Shown: in pieces, positions 1-7,231 of the stretch
Layout: each line of letters begins with the position of its first letter
Numbering within the stretch: the first letter of the stretch is position 1
Assembly: GCA_963662985.1 (NCBI GenBank)
Contig: OY760066.1
Span: forward strand, 310,001 to 374,000
Source: G963662985 sp963662985
Lineage (GTDB): Bacteria; Chloroflexota; Anaerolineae; Anaerolineales; UBA11579
Direction: 5' to 3'
DNA: 64,000 bases
The notes under the pieces: model-generated
Database searches by the model: none
What the model was told of the DNA's origin: nothing
The model's input: the letters and a program-made list of their open reading frames with translations, nothing else
Position numbers and translations under genes: made by a program

Positions 1-428
1 GAGGAACATCAGACAACAAAGCTTGTGCTTCGCGGATCCCAACCAAGTTGGCGGGATTGTGCAAAGGAGCCAAAGGAATACATTCTTCAATCTTTGCAAT
101 CACTGTGTCATCAATTAATGTAGATTCTGTGAACATATCACCACCATGAACAACGCGGTGTCCAACAGCTGAGATTTCAGAAGCTTCACTAATCACGCCT
201 TCTTCTTTGTCCAAAAGCACATCCACGATTGTTTCAAAACCAACTTTATGAGTTGGGATCGGAACTTGAATGCGTTTTTTCTCACCATTGATCTTCTTAT
301 CAATGTATGATTGTTCTTCTTCTCCAATACGTGCTACAACACCTTCAATCAAGGTTTTACCTTCAACTTGTTCATACAATTTATATTTAATTGAAGAACT
401 GCCACAGTTGATGACTAAGATATTCATG
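1..428 (-). CDS. ackA: Acetate kinase, N-terminal part (cut by window start)
   Basis: The 142 residues visible begin MNILVINCGSSSIKYKLYE, the nucleotide-binding start typical of acetate kinases, and later contain AVGHRVVHGG and PLAPLHNPAN, both hallmark AckA segments. The enzyme makes ATP and acetate from acetyl phosphate. The ATG (426-428) lies about 48 nt downstream of the pduL stop on the same strand, so the two are almost certainly co-transcribed and form the PduL-AckA substrate-level phosphorylation pair. It would act in the cytosol on acyl phosphate leaving the microcompartment. The C-terminal two thirds lie outside the window. Identification is by motif reading and is secure; preference for acetate over propionate cannot be told. 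Confidence 0.95.
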
Positions 429-476
429 TTCGATTCTCCTTAAACCGTTTTTTATTCGTTTTTCTTTTGATTTTTT

Positions 477-1061
477 TTAGAATAACATCTCGCCAAAATC
501 ACCCGTGTTCAACATAAAAGCGGCTGCATCGTCTGTATCAATATGCATTTCAAATGCATAAGTTGGGTTCACTCGGCACATTACTTCATCAAACACGCCA
601 CCCTTTTCGCCACCAACACGAACAGAGATTACGTCTTTGTCTTTCACATTGTATTTTGCTGCATCTTCTGGGGTCATATGGATATGACGATTGGCGATAA
701 TCATGCCTTTGGAAAGTTCAACTTCACCCTTTGGTCCCACCAATTTACAAGGTTGAGAGCCATCTAAATCACCAGAATTGCGAACAGGAGGATTTGCACG
801 TAATTTTCGTGCATCAGATGCAGAAACTTCCACTTGAGATTCGCGGCGTACTGGTCCGAGAATACGCACACCTGGGAAGCTCTTCTCACCTACCCAAACG
901 TCAACACATTCATCACATGCATATTGACCGGGTTGAGAAAGATCTTTTTTAATTGTTAATTGATAACCTTCTCCAAAAAGTGTGTCGAGATCTGCTTGGC
1001 TCAAATGAGCATGTCGATTTGAAACACCAACAGGCACAAGATTTTTTGATTCATTACTCAT
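477..1061 (-). CDS. pduL: PduL-type phosphotransacylase, without targeting helix
   Basis: 194 residues. It interconverts acyl-CoA and acyl phosphate, regenerating CoA in microcompartments. Metal-binding PduL motifs are present: NRHAHLS (H17, H19), NRHIHM (H126, H128) and EMHIDTDDAAA (H173). The chain starts only about ten residues before the catalytic fold, so the N-terminal amphipathic encapsulation helix seen in the second PduL of this locus (9715-10371) is missing; this copy may be cytosolic. It sits beyond the terminator of the main shell operon with its own upstream region, is followed by ackA, and its ATG overlaps the stop of a 41-codon small ORF (ATGA). Family assignment is firm; the cytosolic location is inference. 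Confidence 0.93.
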   Translation of the reverse strand: MSNESKNLVPVGVSNRHAHLSQADLDTLFGEGYQLTIKKDLSQPGQYACDECVDVWVGEKSFPGVRILGPVRRESQVEVSASDARKLRANPPVRNSGDLDGSQPCKLVGPKGEVELSKGMIIANRHIHMTPEDAAKYNVKDKDVISVRVGGEKGGVFDEVMCRVNPTYAFEMHIDTDDAAAFMLNTGDFGEMLF

Positions 1062-1183
1062 ATTGTTGTCACTCTTTTCTTAAAATTTAATAAATTTCTA
1101 TTATTTTTATAGAATTTTTGGTACTCAAAATAATCCCCTAAATTTAAAACAGATTGAATCCTTGGATTCATCTCAAAAAGCAT
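1058..1183 (-). CDS. 41-codon small ORF translationally coupled to pduL
   Basis: An ORF of 41 codons runs from ATG at 1183 to TGA at 1060-1058. A strong Shine-Dalgarno sequence (GGAGGTGA, 1198-1191) lies 7-8 nt before the ATG, and the stop overlaps the pduL start as ATGA, the classic coupling arrangement. The peptide begins MLFEMNPRIQSVLNLGDYF and ends in a basic KKRVTTI tail; I recognise no family and see no signal peptide, membrane helix or encapsulation-type helix. pduL itself has no good independent ribosome site apart from the AGAAAAGAG inside this ORF. It could be a small protein or just a coupling leader controlling pduL-ackA translation. Confidence 0.5.
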   Translation of the reverse strand: MLFEMNPRIQSVLNLGDYFEYQKFYKNNRNLLNFKKRVTTI

Positions 1184-1229
1184 CTGCTTTTCACCTCCAT
1201 GAAAAGTTTTTTCTCTCATGCCAAAAATG

Positions 1230-1258
1230 ATTTTAGCATAACGCGGTTACAAAAAAGT
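1230..1258 (-). promoter_or_regulatory. Candidate promoter of the small ORF-pduL-ackA unit
   Basis: On the minus strand TGCTAAAAT (1238-1230) is an extended -10 element; the -35 region 16-18 nt upstream (ACTTTT) is poor, as expected for extended -10 promoters. It lies about 45 nt upstream of the small ORF start and downstream of the shell-operon terminator, so pduL-ackA can be transcribed separately from the shell genes. Confidence 0.45.
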
Positions 1259-1270
1259 TTCTTAACTTCT

Positions 1271-1289
1271 AATTAACTGCGAGTTAATT
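1271..1289. promoter_or_regulatory. Perfect inverted repeat upstream of the pduL-ackA promoter
   Basis: Arms AATTAACT and AGTTAATT separated by GCG form a perfect 8-bp inverted repeat, just upstream of the candidate promoter and downstream of the terminator. Size and position suit a regulator site, for example for the DeoR-type regulator encoded at 4919-5665. A link to that protein is only inference. Confidence 0.4.
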
Positions 1290-1303
1290 CTTTTCAAAAT
1301 AAA

Positions 1304-1336
1304 AAACATCTCAAAGAAACCTTCTCTGAGATGTTT
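1304..1336 (-). terminator. Terminator of the microcompartment shell operon
   Basis: The minus strand reads AAACATCTCA, a 13-nt loop, TGAGATGTTT, then TTTATTTT. The 10-bp perfect stem plus U-rich tail lies about 60 nt after the last BMC-P stop, closing the long operon that starts near 19.2 kb. Confidence 0.8.
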
Positions 1337-1392
1337 AAATTCGTTATCCTAATAAACTTTTTTTTCTACCTATCTTCTTTAACAATTCTTTT

Positions 1393-1701
1393 TTATTTCA
1401 GCAACTTCCCATCACTGGTTAATCGCCCATAATCAGTATCAACAAAATCTATTATACCAGCAATCACAACTTCCACAGGAGAATTTTCTGGCACATCCGC
1501 CACAGTACGAGCAGACCAACCTTCTCCTAATGCAATCACAATATCGCCAATTCCAGCACCAACACCATCCAACGCAGTTACTTCATCACCAAATGGATTT
1601 CCTTCCGCGTCCAAAGGTTGCACAATCAAGATCTTCTTACCTAAAACTTTATGCGATTTTTGTGTGGAAACCACATTTGCAACCACTTTTGCAATATACA
1701 T
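1393..1701 (-). CDS. BMC-P pentameric shell vertex protein (first of three)
   Basis: 102 residues of the EutN/CcmL/PduN family (BMC-P), whose pentamers cap the vertices of the shell. The family start (MYIAKVVANVVSTQK) and the conserved segment VGAGIGDIV are visible, and the length is normal. It is the last gene of the shell operon, 3 nt downstream of the next BMC-P gene and about 60 nt before the terminator. The C-terminus carries a short extra tail (DTDYGRLTSDGKLLK) not seen in its two neighbours. Having three divergent BMC-P genes in a row suggests different vertex variants. Confidence 0.93.
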   Translation of the reverse strand: MYIAKVVANVVSTQKSHKVLGKKILIVQPLDAEGNPFGDEVTALDGVGAGIGDIVIALGEGWSARTVADVPENSPVEVVIAGIIDFVDTDYGRLTSDGKLLK

Positions 1702-1704
1702 AGC

Positions 1705-1977
1705 CTACTCGTCCTCACGATGAATCGAATCAATGATCCCAACCACACCTGCATCCACTGGTGCCATCTCAACATTCAGCTCTTGCGCACCTTCACGGCT
1801 TTTTGCATAAAACACCACATCACCCGGGCCTGCCCCAAAAGTATCCACCGCCACCAAAGGTTTCCCAATCTCTTCATATTTTGAATTGATTGGTTGGATC
1901 ACTAATAACTTGATCCCTATCATAGAAGGATCTTTTTTAGTAGACACCACATTCCCGATCACTTTTGCAGTTTGCAT
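1705..1977 (-). CDS. BMC-P pentameric shell vertex protein (second of three)
   Basis: 90 residues, EutN/CcmL family. Conserved features are the MQTAKVIGNVVSTKKDP start, FGAGPGDVV in the middle and GVVGIIDSI near the end. It is the shortest of the three vertex paralogues and lies between the other two with gaps of 3 and 15 nt, so the three are translated from one mRNA. The paralogues differ in most positions outside the core motifs, pointing to old duplication rather than recent copying. Functional differences between them cannot be read from sequence. Confidence 0.93.
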   Translation of the reverse strand: MQTAKVIGNVVSTKKDPSMIGIKLLVIQPINSKYEEIGKPLVAVDTFGAGPGDVVFYAKSREGAQELNVEMAPVDAGVVGIIDSIHREDE

Positions 1978-1992
1978 AAAAAACCTTTCGGA

Positions 1993-2295
1993 TTATTTCT
2001 GTTCTGCCTTATTATAAGTTTCATTTCCATGGATATTGATCGTATCCACAATACCCATGATGGTTGCATCCACTGGTTTATTCGTGGTTTTTTCAGTCTG
2101 ACGGGAAGAACTCCCCCCCACTATCAAAACGATCTCACCATAGCCGGCACCTACGGCATCGATTGCCACCACAGGTTTGCCTTCCACTTGCATCGTCACC
2201 AAGTTCACGGGTTCCACCACCTGCATCTTCAAGCCGCTCATGCGGTCATCTTTTCTCGTACAAACGGTTGTACCAATTACTCTAGCTGCGTACAT
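1993..2295 (-). CDS. BMC-P pentameric shell vertex protein (third of three)
   Basis: 100 residues, EutN/CcmL family, with MYAARVIGTTVCTRKDD at the start and AVGAGYGEIVLIVGGSSSRQTE in two adjoining conserved segments, the latter typical of BMC-P proteins. It has a polar C-terminal tail (HGNETYNKAEQK). It lies 10 nt downstream of the PduT-like gene, placing the vertex proteins directly behind the trimeric shell protein in the operon. The start has a usable AAGGAAAAGACT ribosome site. Confidence 0.93.
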   Translation of the reverse strand: MYAARVIGTTVCTRKDDRMSGLKMQVVEPVNLVTMQVEGKPVVAIDAVGAGYGEIVLIVGGSSSRQTEKTTNKPVDATIMGIVDTINIHGNETYNKAEQK

Positions 2296-2305
2296 AGTCT
2301 TTTCC

Positions 2306-2851
2306 TTACATTATTGCATTCAAAACATCTTTGTGCAATTGTGGCACCAAAACTGTTTTGAAAATCATTCCATCATCTTTATGTGCTTCAATCGCTGCAT
2401 CCAACGCGGCTTTCACAGAAGAAACTTCTCCAGCAAACACCACAAATGCCTTGCCACCCAAACCACGTGCCAAACGGATCTCAATCAAAGAAATATCAGA
2501 TGCTTTCACTGCCGTGTCAGAAGCTGTCACACAAGTCACCACAGAGAAAGTCTCAATCACGCCCACCGCTTGTCCATCCACCACTTCGCCAGCCCCCATC
2601 AAAGCTGTGAAAACAGCCGGATCCAAATTAGCAATCATTTGCAAGTTCACCAAATGACTTCCTGCAATCTCTTCGCCAGCTTGCAAAGCAGATTTCATTG
2701 CTGCCACTTCACCTTGCAGCAAGATCATATACTTACCGGCACAAATTGCTTGCGCAGTCACTAATTTGACTTCAGCTGCTTTCAACATTGCGTCTGCTGT
2801 TTCTATGCCGCTTGCAATACTATTTAATTCTACAATCCCAAGTGCTTGCAT
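2306..2851 (-). CDS. pduT: BMC-T trimeric shell protein, PduT-like, probable Fe-S cluster carrier
   Basis: 181 residues made of two BMC domains in tandem (about 1-90 and 91-181), the PduT architecture and length (PduT is about 184). Each starts with the typical ALGIVEL or AVGVIETF strand. Cys37 in the loop QAICAGKY aligns with the pore cysteine that in PduT binds a [4Fe-4S] cluster, suggesting electron transfer through the shell. It directly follows pduS, its known redox partner. I chose the ATG at 2851 because GAGGTG lies 8 nt upstream of it and only 2 nt from the ATG at 2857. Fe-S binding is inferred from the aligned cysteine. Confidence 0.9.
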   Translation of the reverse strand: MQALGIVELNSIASGIETADAMLKAAEVKLVTAQAICAGKYMILLQGEVAAMKSALQAGEEIAGSHLVNLQMIANLDPAVFTALMGAGEVVDGQAVGVIETFSVVTCVTASDTAVKASDISLIEIRLARGLGGKAFVVFAGEVSSVKAALDAAIEAHKDDGMIFKTVLVPQLHKDVLNAIM

Positions 2852-2864
2852 AATCATTCACCTC

Positions 2865-4190
2865 TTAATCTCTTTTGATCACAACATATGTGTTGTCAAC
2901 GTCTGTCACCACGCCATCAATGCTCGCATGAATCATTGCCCCTAAGCTATCCGCCGGAATTTGACCAACCAAATCACCAATATTCACATGATCGCCCACT
3001 TTCACAACTGCTTCAGCCGGCGCACCAATATGTTGTTTTAAAGGAATTTGTACAGAAGATGGTTGATGTTTTTCAGCCAACAAAGGAGCTGGCACATCAT
3101 ATTCATTCAAATCCATCCGCTTCGTCAAACGTTTTGTGTTCACCAATTTATGTTCCAAATTCGTATCCGGTTCAAATGGAATTACCTTATCAGGTCGCAC
3201 CCCTTCTTTTGCCAAAGAAGTTTTCATGAAGGTCATCATCTTTGCCGGTGACAAACCAAAATCACAAGCATAATAAGTACACAGCCCACAACTGCAACAA
3301 GAAAAAATCGTGTTCGCATCTCCCAAAGAGAAATAATTATCCGTGGAAAGTGCACGCATCACCTTATGTGGAGAAGTGCCCAATCCCAATGAATTGCGTG
3401 GACACATATCCGTACACCGGTTACATTGGCAACATACAGCCTTTGCCAACACAAGGTCACTCTCAATTGAACGTTCTTTTTCCACAATCATCTTATGTTC
3501 TTTAGGCAAAACAATCACACCGCCCATTGTCTTCGTCAGCGGTTGTTCCCAATCATAGGAAACCGCGCCCATTGCCGGTCCACCAATAATCATCGCATAA
3601 TTTTCTTTATCTGTCGGCGCCCCTGCAATTGCCAAAAGTTCCGCAATGCTCGTTCCAATCGGCGCATTAATCGTCATCGGGTTCGCCACTGCCCCAGTAA
3701 TAGTCACATACTTATCAACAACAGCGCTTCCATTCAAAACAGCTTCTTTGATATTCAACAAAGTAGAAACATTATGAACAATCGCACCCACATCAATCGG
3801 CAACCCACCAGTCGGCACAACCTTGCCTGTCACTTCATAGACCAAAGATTGCTCATCACCTGCCGGATAATAATTACCCACTATTTGTACATCAATAGCT
3901 GCTTCTTTTTCACAACGTGCTTGCAATTTCGCCACCGCACTCTTATATTTCGCCTTTAAGCAGATCACCCCTCTTTTTGCCTGTGTTATTTCCATCACAA
4001 TCGCCACAGCATCCACCAAATCATCAGGATGCAAATCCATCAATGTCTGGTCAACACGCAACAATGGCTCACATTCTGCCCCATTCACAATCAAAATCTC
4101 TGCGGTATTATTTAATTTTACGTGTGAGGGGAACCCTGCCCCACCAGCGCCGACAATGCCTGCATTTTTGATTAAGTCAACTTTGTTCAT
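2865..4190 (-). CDS. pduS: PduS-like RnfC-type flavo-iron-sulfur protein
   Basis: 441 residues, close to the PduS length. The N-terminus has the glycine-rich GAGGAGFPSHVKL flavin/NADH-binding segment shared with RnfC and complex I 51-kDa subunits; a SLBB-like part follows; two ferredoxin-type cysteine groups sit at C253-C256-C259-C263 and C298-C301-C304-C309; a barrel-sandwich domain ends the chain. PduS reduces cobalamin in B12-dependent Pdu compartments, but no B12 enzyme is encoded here, so its job is more likely reoxidising NADH made by the lumenal aldehyde dehydrogenase, passing electrons through the PduT cluster. That role is inference; the family call is firm. Confidence 0.92.
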   Translation of the reverse strand: MNKVDLIKNAGIVGAGGAGFPSHVKLNNTAEILIVNGAECEPLLRVDQTLMDLHPDDLVDAVAIVMEITQAKRGVICLKAKYKSAVAKLQARCEKEAAIDVQIVGNYYPAGDEQSLVYEVTGKVVPTGGLPIDVGAIVHNVSTLLNIKEAVLNGSAVVDKYVTITGAVANPMTINAPIGTSIAELLAIAGAPTDKENYAMIIGGPAMGAVSYDWEQPLTKTMGGVIVLPKEHKMIVEKERSIESDLVLAKAVCCQCNRCTDMCPRNSLGLGTSPHKVMRALSTDNYFSLGDANTIFSCCSCGLCTYYACDFGLSPAKMMTFMKTSLAKEGVRPDKVIPFEPDTNLEHKLVNTKRLTKRMDLNEYDVPAPLLAEKHQPSSVQIPLKQHIGAPAEAVVKVGDHVNIGDLVGQIPADSLGAMIHASIDGVVTDVDNTYVVIKRD

Positions 4191-4198
4191 TATCGTTC

Positions 4199-4915
4199 CT
4201 ATCCTTTAAATCGAGTAATATGTATACCTAATTCTCTAGCACGATCTTTCGCAAGTGGAGTCACAGCTTGGTCTTGGGTGGTCTGAATCTCTTTGCCACC
4301 ATGGCGATGCACGTTCATCACTATCTGTTCAGTCACCACACCCTCAGCTTTGCGAACTTCTTCTTTTAAACTTTGATTAAACTCTTGAATATTAATCGAG
4401 CGCACGCCCATCAATTCCAATTTTTTCTGATAAATTCGAATCTCTTTGCTCACGGGGCTTTCTTTCGCAAAAGACCAAAGCGCATTCACTGATTGATTTT
4501 GTGAAAGCGTATAAAACACCATTTGTGCCACAAAACAATCGCCATTCAATTCCACAATTTCTTTTGCCGCTTTTGGGCAACTCATCAACACAAACACTTC
4601 CGCATAGCCAAGCATATTCGCATAAAGTGTCGCTTTTTCCTCTCCATCATTCAGATCAATATATTTTGTATTAGAACTTTGGAAAGCACCATAAAGAGTT
4701 TGCGCATTCTCAGCAGCAATATGAATTTGATAGTCATTATAATTTTGTTGCAGATGGTTATAAAACACACCAAAAGAGAATAGATCAGGTGGCACAATAA
4801 ACAAAGCTTTCTCTTTTCTTCCATTTAAAAGAGTATGCTTTTCCTTCCCACTCAACTTTTCTAATTCCTCTGCCAAAATTCTTTTGACAAGTTGCAAAAG
4901 TTGCTGATCGTCCAC
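4199..4915 (-). CDS. PduM-like microcompartment assembly protein
   Basis: 238 residues starting at GTG (AAAGGT ribosome site). The layout resembles PduM: an N-terminal amphipathic helix (DDQQLLQLVKRILAEELEKL) like an encapsulation peptide, a central alpha/beta part with hydrophobic strands, and a C-terminal segment ending AVTPLAKDRARELGIHI, a motif also seen at the end of PduM and similar microcompartment proteins. It is longer than PduM (about 163). PduM is needed for proper compartment formation, with unknown mechanism. It sits between the regulator and pduS. I infer a structural or targeting role; an enzymatic role is not excluded. Confidence 0.6.
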   Translation of the reverse strand: MDDQQLLQLVKRILAEELEKLSGKEKHTLLNGRKEKALFIVPPDLFSFGVFYNHLQQNYNDYQIHIAAENAQTLYGAFQSSNTKYIDLNDGEEKATLYANMLGYAEVFVLMSCPKAAKEIVELNGDCFVAQMVFYTLSQNQSVNALWSFAKESPVSKEIRIYQKKLELMGVRSINIQEFNQSLKEEVRKAEGVVTEQIVMNVHRHGGKEIQTTQDQAVTPLAKDRARELGIHITRFKG

Positions 4916-4918
4916 AAT

Positions 4919-5665
4919 TTACCTTTCATCTGCAATGATCACATTGCAATCGCACAAAAATTCTTCAAATTTTTTCGTTGTAATAAAATTATGATGAGGT
5001 TGCATAGAGCAAAATTCAAAGCGGCTTGCTTTGCCCAATTTGCTAGAATCTGCCAAAAAGAACACAGAATTTGAATTATTGATTGCCTCACGGTTGATAT
5101 TTGCCACATTTTCATCAGATGTGGTCAAGCGTCCTTCATAAGTAATCCCTGAACACCCAATAAAACATTTATTAAAGTGCATGCTCTTCACCTGATCAAT
5201 TGCACTCAACCCAGAAAGTACCGCAATCGAATTGATAATTCTTCCACCTAAAATAATCGTATCGATTTGATTTTCAATACAAGATTGAATATGAAAAGCC
5301 CCATTCGTCACCAAAGTGATATTCTTGCCAGCCAAATAAGGAATCATCGTGTTTTCAGTCGTCCCCGGACCAATGAAGATAAAGTCACCATCATTAACCA
5401 AAGAAGCAGCGTACTTCCCCAAAATCTCTTTTTCTTCTTTGTTAATCAACACACGTTCTGGCAAAGGGCGCTCACCCATTTGGGTGCGCAATTTTGCGGC
5501 ACCACCACTCAAAAGATCAATATATCCTTCTTCATAGAGCATCTTCATATCCCGACGTACTGTGGCATCAGATACATTTGTGGTTTTCACAATATCTTCA
5601 ATATACACAATGTCTTTTTCATTTAATAAATCTAGTATTTTTTGCCGTCTAATGAATGGGATCAT
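4919..5665 (-). CDS. DeoR-family transcriptional regulator
   Basis: 248 residues. The N-terminal winged helix-turn-helix is typical for DeoR (RRQKILDLLNEKDIVYIEDI, then SDATVRRDMKMLYEEG as recognition helix), followed by a sugar-phosphate-isomerase-like effector domain with GPGTTENTM and FIGCSGIT segments. DeoR proteins usually repress catabolic operons and respond to a phosphorylated sugar, here plausibly a ribose-1-phosphate or ribulose-1-phosphate analogue made by MtnK and MtnA. It lies inside the operon, so feedback on its own transcription is likely. A GAGGT site lies 7 nt before the ATG. Confidence 0.9.
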   Translation of the reverse strand: MIPFIRRQKILDLLNEKDIVYIEDIVKTTNVSDATVRRDMKMLYEEGYIDLLSGGAAKLRTQMGERPLPERVLINKEEKEILGKYAASLVNDGDFIFIGPGTTENTMIPYLAGKNITLVTNGAFHIQSCIENQIDTIILGGRIINSIAVLSGLSAIDQVKSMHFNKCFIGCSGITYEGRLTTSDENVANINREAINNSNSVFFLADSSKLGKASRFEFCSMQPHHNFITTKKFEEFLCDCNVIIADER

Positions 5666-5681
5666 TACCAGTACCTCGTGT

Positions 5682-6401
5682 TTAGAATTCCATATTTCGG
5701 ATCAAATTCGGGTCGATCCGATTCAAAACTTGCATCTCTTGTTGAGTGGGAGGTTCCATTGTTCTCAATTGATCATATTTAACAGCAAAACCAGTGTTTT
5801 CAATCACATCTTCAAGGCTCACACCTGGCATCAAACAATCCAAAACCACTTCGCCATTCTCCATTTTAAACATACACAATGGAGTTACATAGCGATAAAT
5901 GTTCCCTCGCGTTGTATTAAAATCATTCTTTTCCACAAACGTACGTTTATCATGTTTTGTACGCCAAATAATCGGTTTTTTCGCTGTCGGAATCAACACC
6001 GCGCTGCCGGCACCACCTGGCAACCGCACTTTCGGATGATGATAATCACCAATCACACTTGCATTCACATTCCCACGGTTATCAAATTGCACACCGCTCA
6101 AAAAAGCCACATCCAATTCACCGCGTTGGGACATGTCAAACACATCTGCCAAGCTGAAAACTGAATTAGCATTGTTAAACAGATGCCCACCAGCGGTAGA
6201 AGTATTTTGGCTCTTAGAAAAAGTACCATCCACTCCACCCGGAATATTCACATAAATCAAATCTTTAGCATGTAAATTTTTTGCCAATCCAATTGCCACC
6301 ATTGGCAATGGAGAAGAAACACCATGAAAAACAGTTTCTCCATCTTTCAAAAGCCGTGCAATCGCCACAGTCATCAAATCACAGGGTTGATACGTAGTCA
6401 T
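5682..6401 (-). CDS. CoA-transferase-fold protein, beta subunit (GctB-like)
   Basis: 239 residues, homologous to the B subunits of glutaconate-type family I CoA transferases: TVAIARLLKDG at the start, ELDVAFLSGVQFDNRGNVN and VRLPGGAGSAV in the middle. The partner subunit overlaps by 1 nt upstream. Where family I transferases carry the catalytic glutamate (a YESG-like segment), this chain reads IYVNIPGGVDG with no glutamate, so classical ping-pong transfer through a glutamyl-CoA may not occur. Some homologues such as IpdAB lack transferase activity and cleave acyl-CoA instead. Substrate unknown. Placement in the operon suggests an acyl-CoA made from the aldehyde. Confidence 0.8.
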   Translation of the reverse strand: MTTYQPCDLMTVAIARLLKDGETVFHGVSSPLPMVAIGLAKNLHAKDLIYVNIPGGVDGTFSKSQNTSTAGGHLFNNANSVFSLADVFDMSQRGELDVAFLSGVQFDNRGNVNASVIGDYHHPKVRLPGGAGSAVLIPTAKKPIIWRTKHDKRTFVEKNDFNTTRGNIYRYVTPLCMFKMENGEVVLDCLMPGVSLEDVIENTGFAVKYDQLRTMEPPTQQEMQVLNRIDPNLIRNMEF

Positions 6402-7222
6402 TATTTCTTCCTCCCTGCATAATCTCTTAATTCAAATCCTTTGAGATATTCTGCCAAATCATCTCGGTTTTGGATCGCCAAATATTTCTTCATATTCGCA
6501 TCAGCCACATCATACTTTCCATGACATGCACATGGCGCAGCGCCTTGGGGTACATGAATCACTTCATCCACTAGCAAATGAGAAATATCCACGGATTCTG
6601 CCTTATTATTAAAATAGGTATCCGGTCGCAATTGTTCAGTCACCACAATCACTTTCTTCGACGCTTTTGCCAAAGTAATATCATCATAATTCGGGCCAGC
6701 AATGCTTGCATTCCCATGCACATCCGCTTCTTGCACATGCACAATCGTCACATCTGGTCGAATCGCTGCCACTGCCGCATAAACTTCCCCGGTGAAAGGA
6801 CAAGTCACATTTCGAAAATAATCATTCACTTCGATCAAGTCAGAATTCACCAAGCCTTTGACTGGCATAAAGCTTAACCCAGCAATTGCGGCCCGCAATG
6901 CCGACATAACCGTATAACAAGCATGTTCATTTGCTTTAATCTTGCCGGTTTGCACCCCACGTCGATAATGATTGGCTAAGCCGTATTTAGTCTCAAATCC
7001 AATAAAACCAGCATCCACCTCACACACACAATCTGCCAAACATAACAGATCAACATCCAAACCACCTGCTGTTTTGATCAATCGCAAGTCTTTTTTGCCT
7101 TGTCGCGCCATTTCCCGCACATAGCTCATCGGTGCCCGATTAAGCGTATTCCCGCCTAAACCGACAATAATCCCATTCGGTAAATTTGCAACTGAATCTC
7201 GAAGATCAACTAATTTGTTCAT
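6401..7222 (-). CDS. CoA-transferase-fold protein, alpha subunit (GctA-like)
   Basis: 273 residues, A-subunit homologue of glutaconate/3-oxoacid type CoA transferases. Recognisable parts are the glycine-rich GIIVGLGGNTLNRAPMSYVRE start, the central FMPVKGLVNSDL segment and VTIVHVQEADVHGNASIAGP, the typical strand-loop that contacts the partner. Its stop overlaps the start of the B subunit (ATGA), ensuring equal synthesis. Together they should form a heterotetramer in the cytosol or lumen; no encapsulation helix is seen on either chain. Function may be CoA transfer from or to a short-chain acid, or acyl-CoA cleavage; see the note on the missing glutamate in the B subunit. Confidence 0.82.
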   Translation of the reverse strand: MNKLVDLRDSVANLPNGIIVGLGGNTLNRAPMSYVREMARQGKKDLRLIKTAGGLDVDLLCLADCVCEVDAGFIGFETKYGLANHYRRGVQTGKIKANEHACYTVMSALRAAIAGLSFMPVKGLVNSDLIEVNDYFRNVTCPFTGEVYAAVAAIRPDVTIVHVQEADVHGNASIAGPNYDDITLAKASKKVIVVTEQLRPDTYFNNKAESVDISHLLVDEVIHVPQGAAPCACHGKYDVADANMKKYLAIQNRDDLAEYLKGFELRDYAGRKK

Positions 7223-7231
7223 AAAATCCTT

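Noticed and set aside
1972..2764. Plus-strand ORFs of up to 195 codons opposite the shell protein genes
   Set aside because: Composition is rich in His, Cys and Ser from reading repetitive alanine/valine-rich shell genes backwards; no ribosome sites or family features.
2865..4190. PduS as evidence for a B12-dependent diol or glycerol compartment
   Set aside because: No diol/glycerol dehydratase, reactivase or cobalamin adenosyltransferase is present; an aldolase supplies the aldehyde instead.
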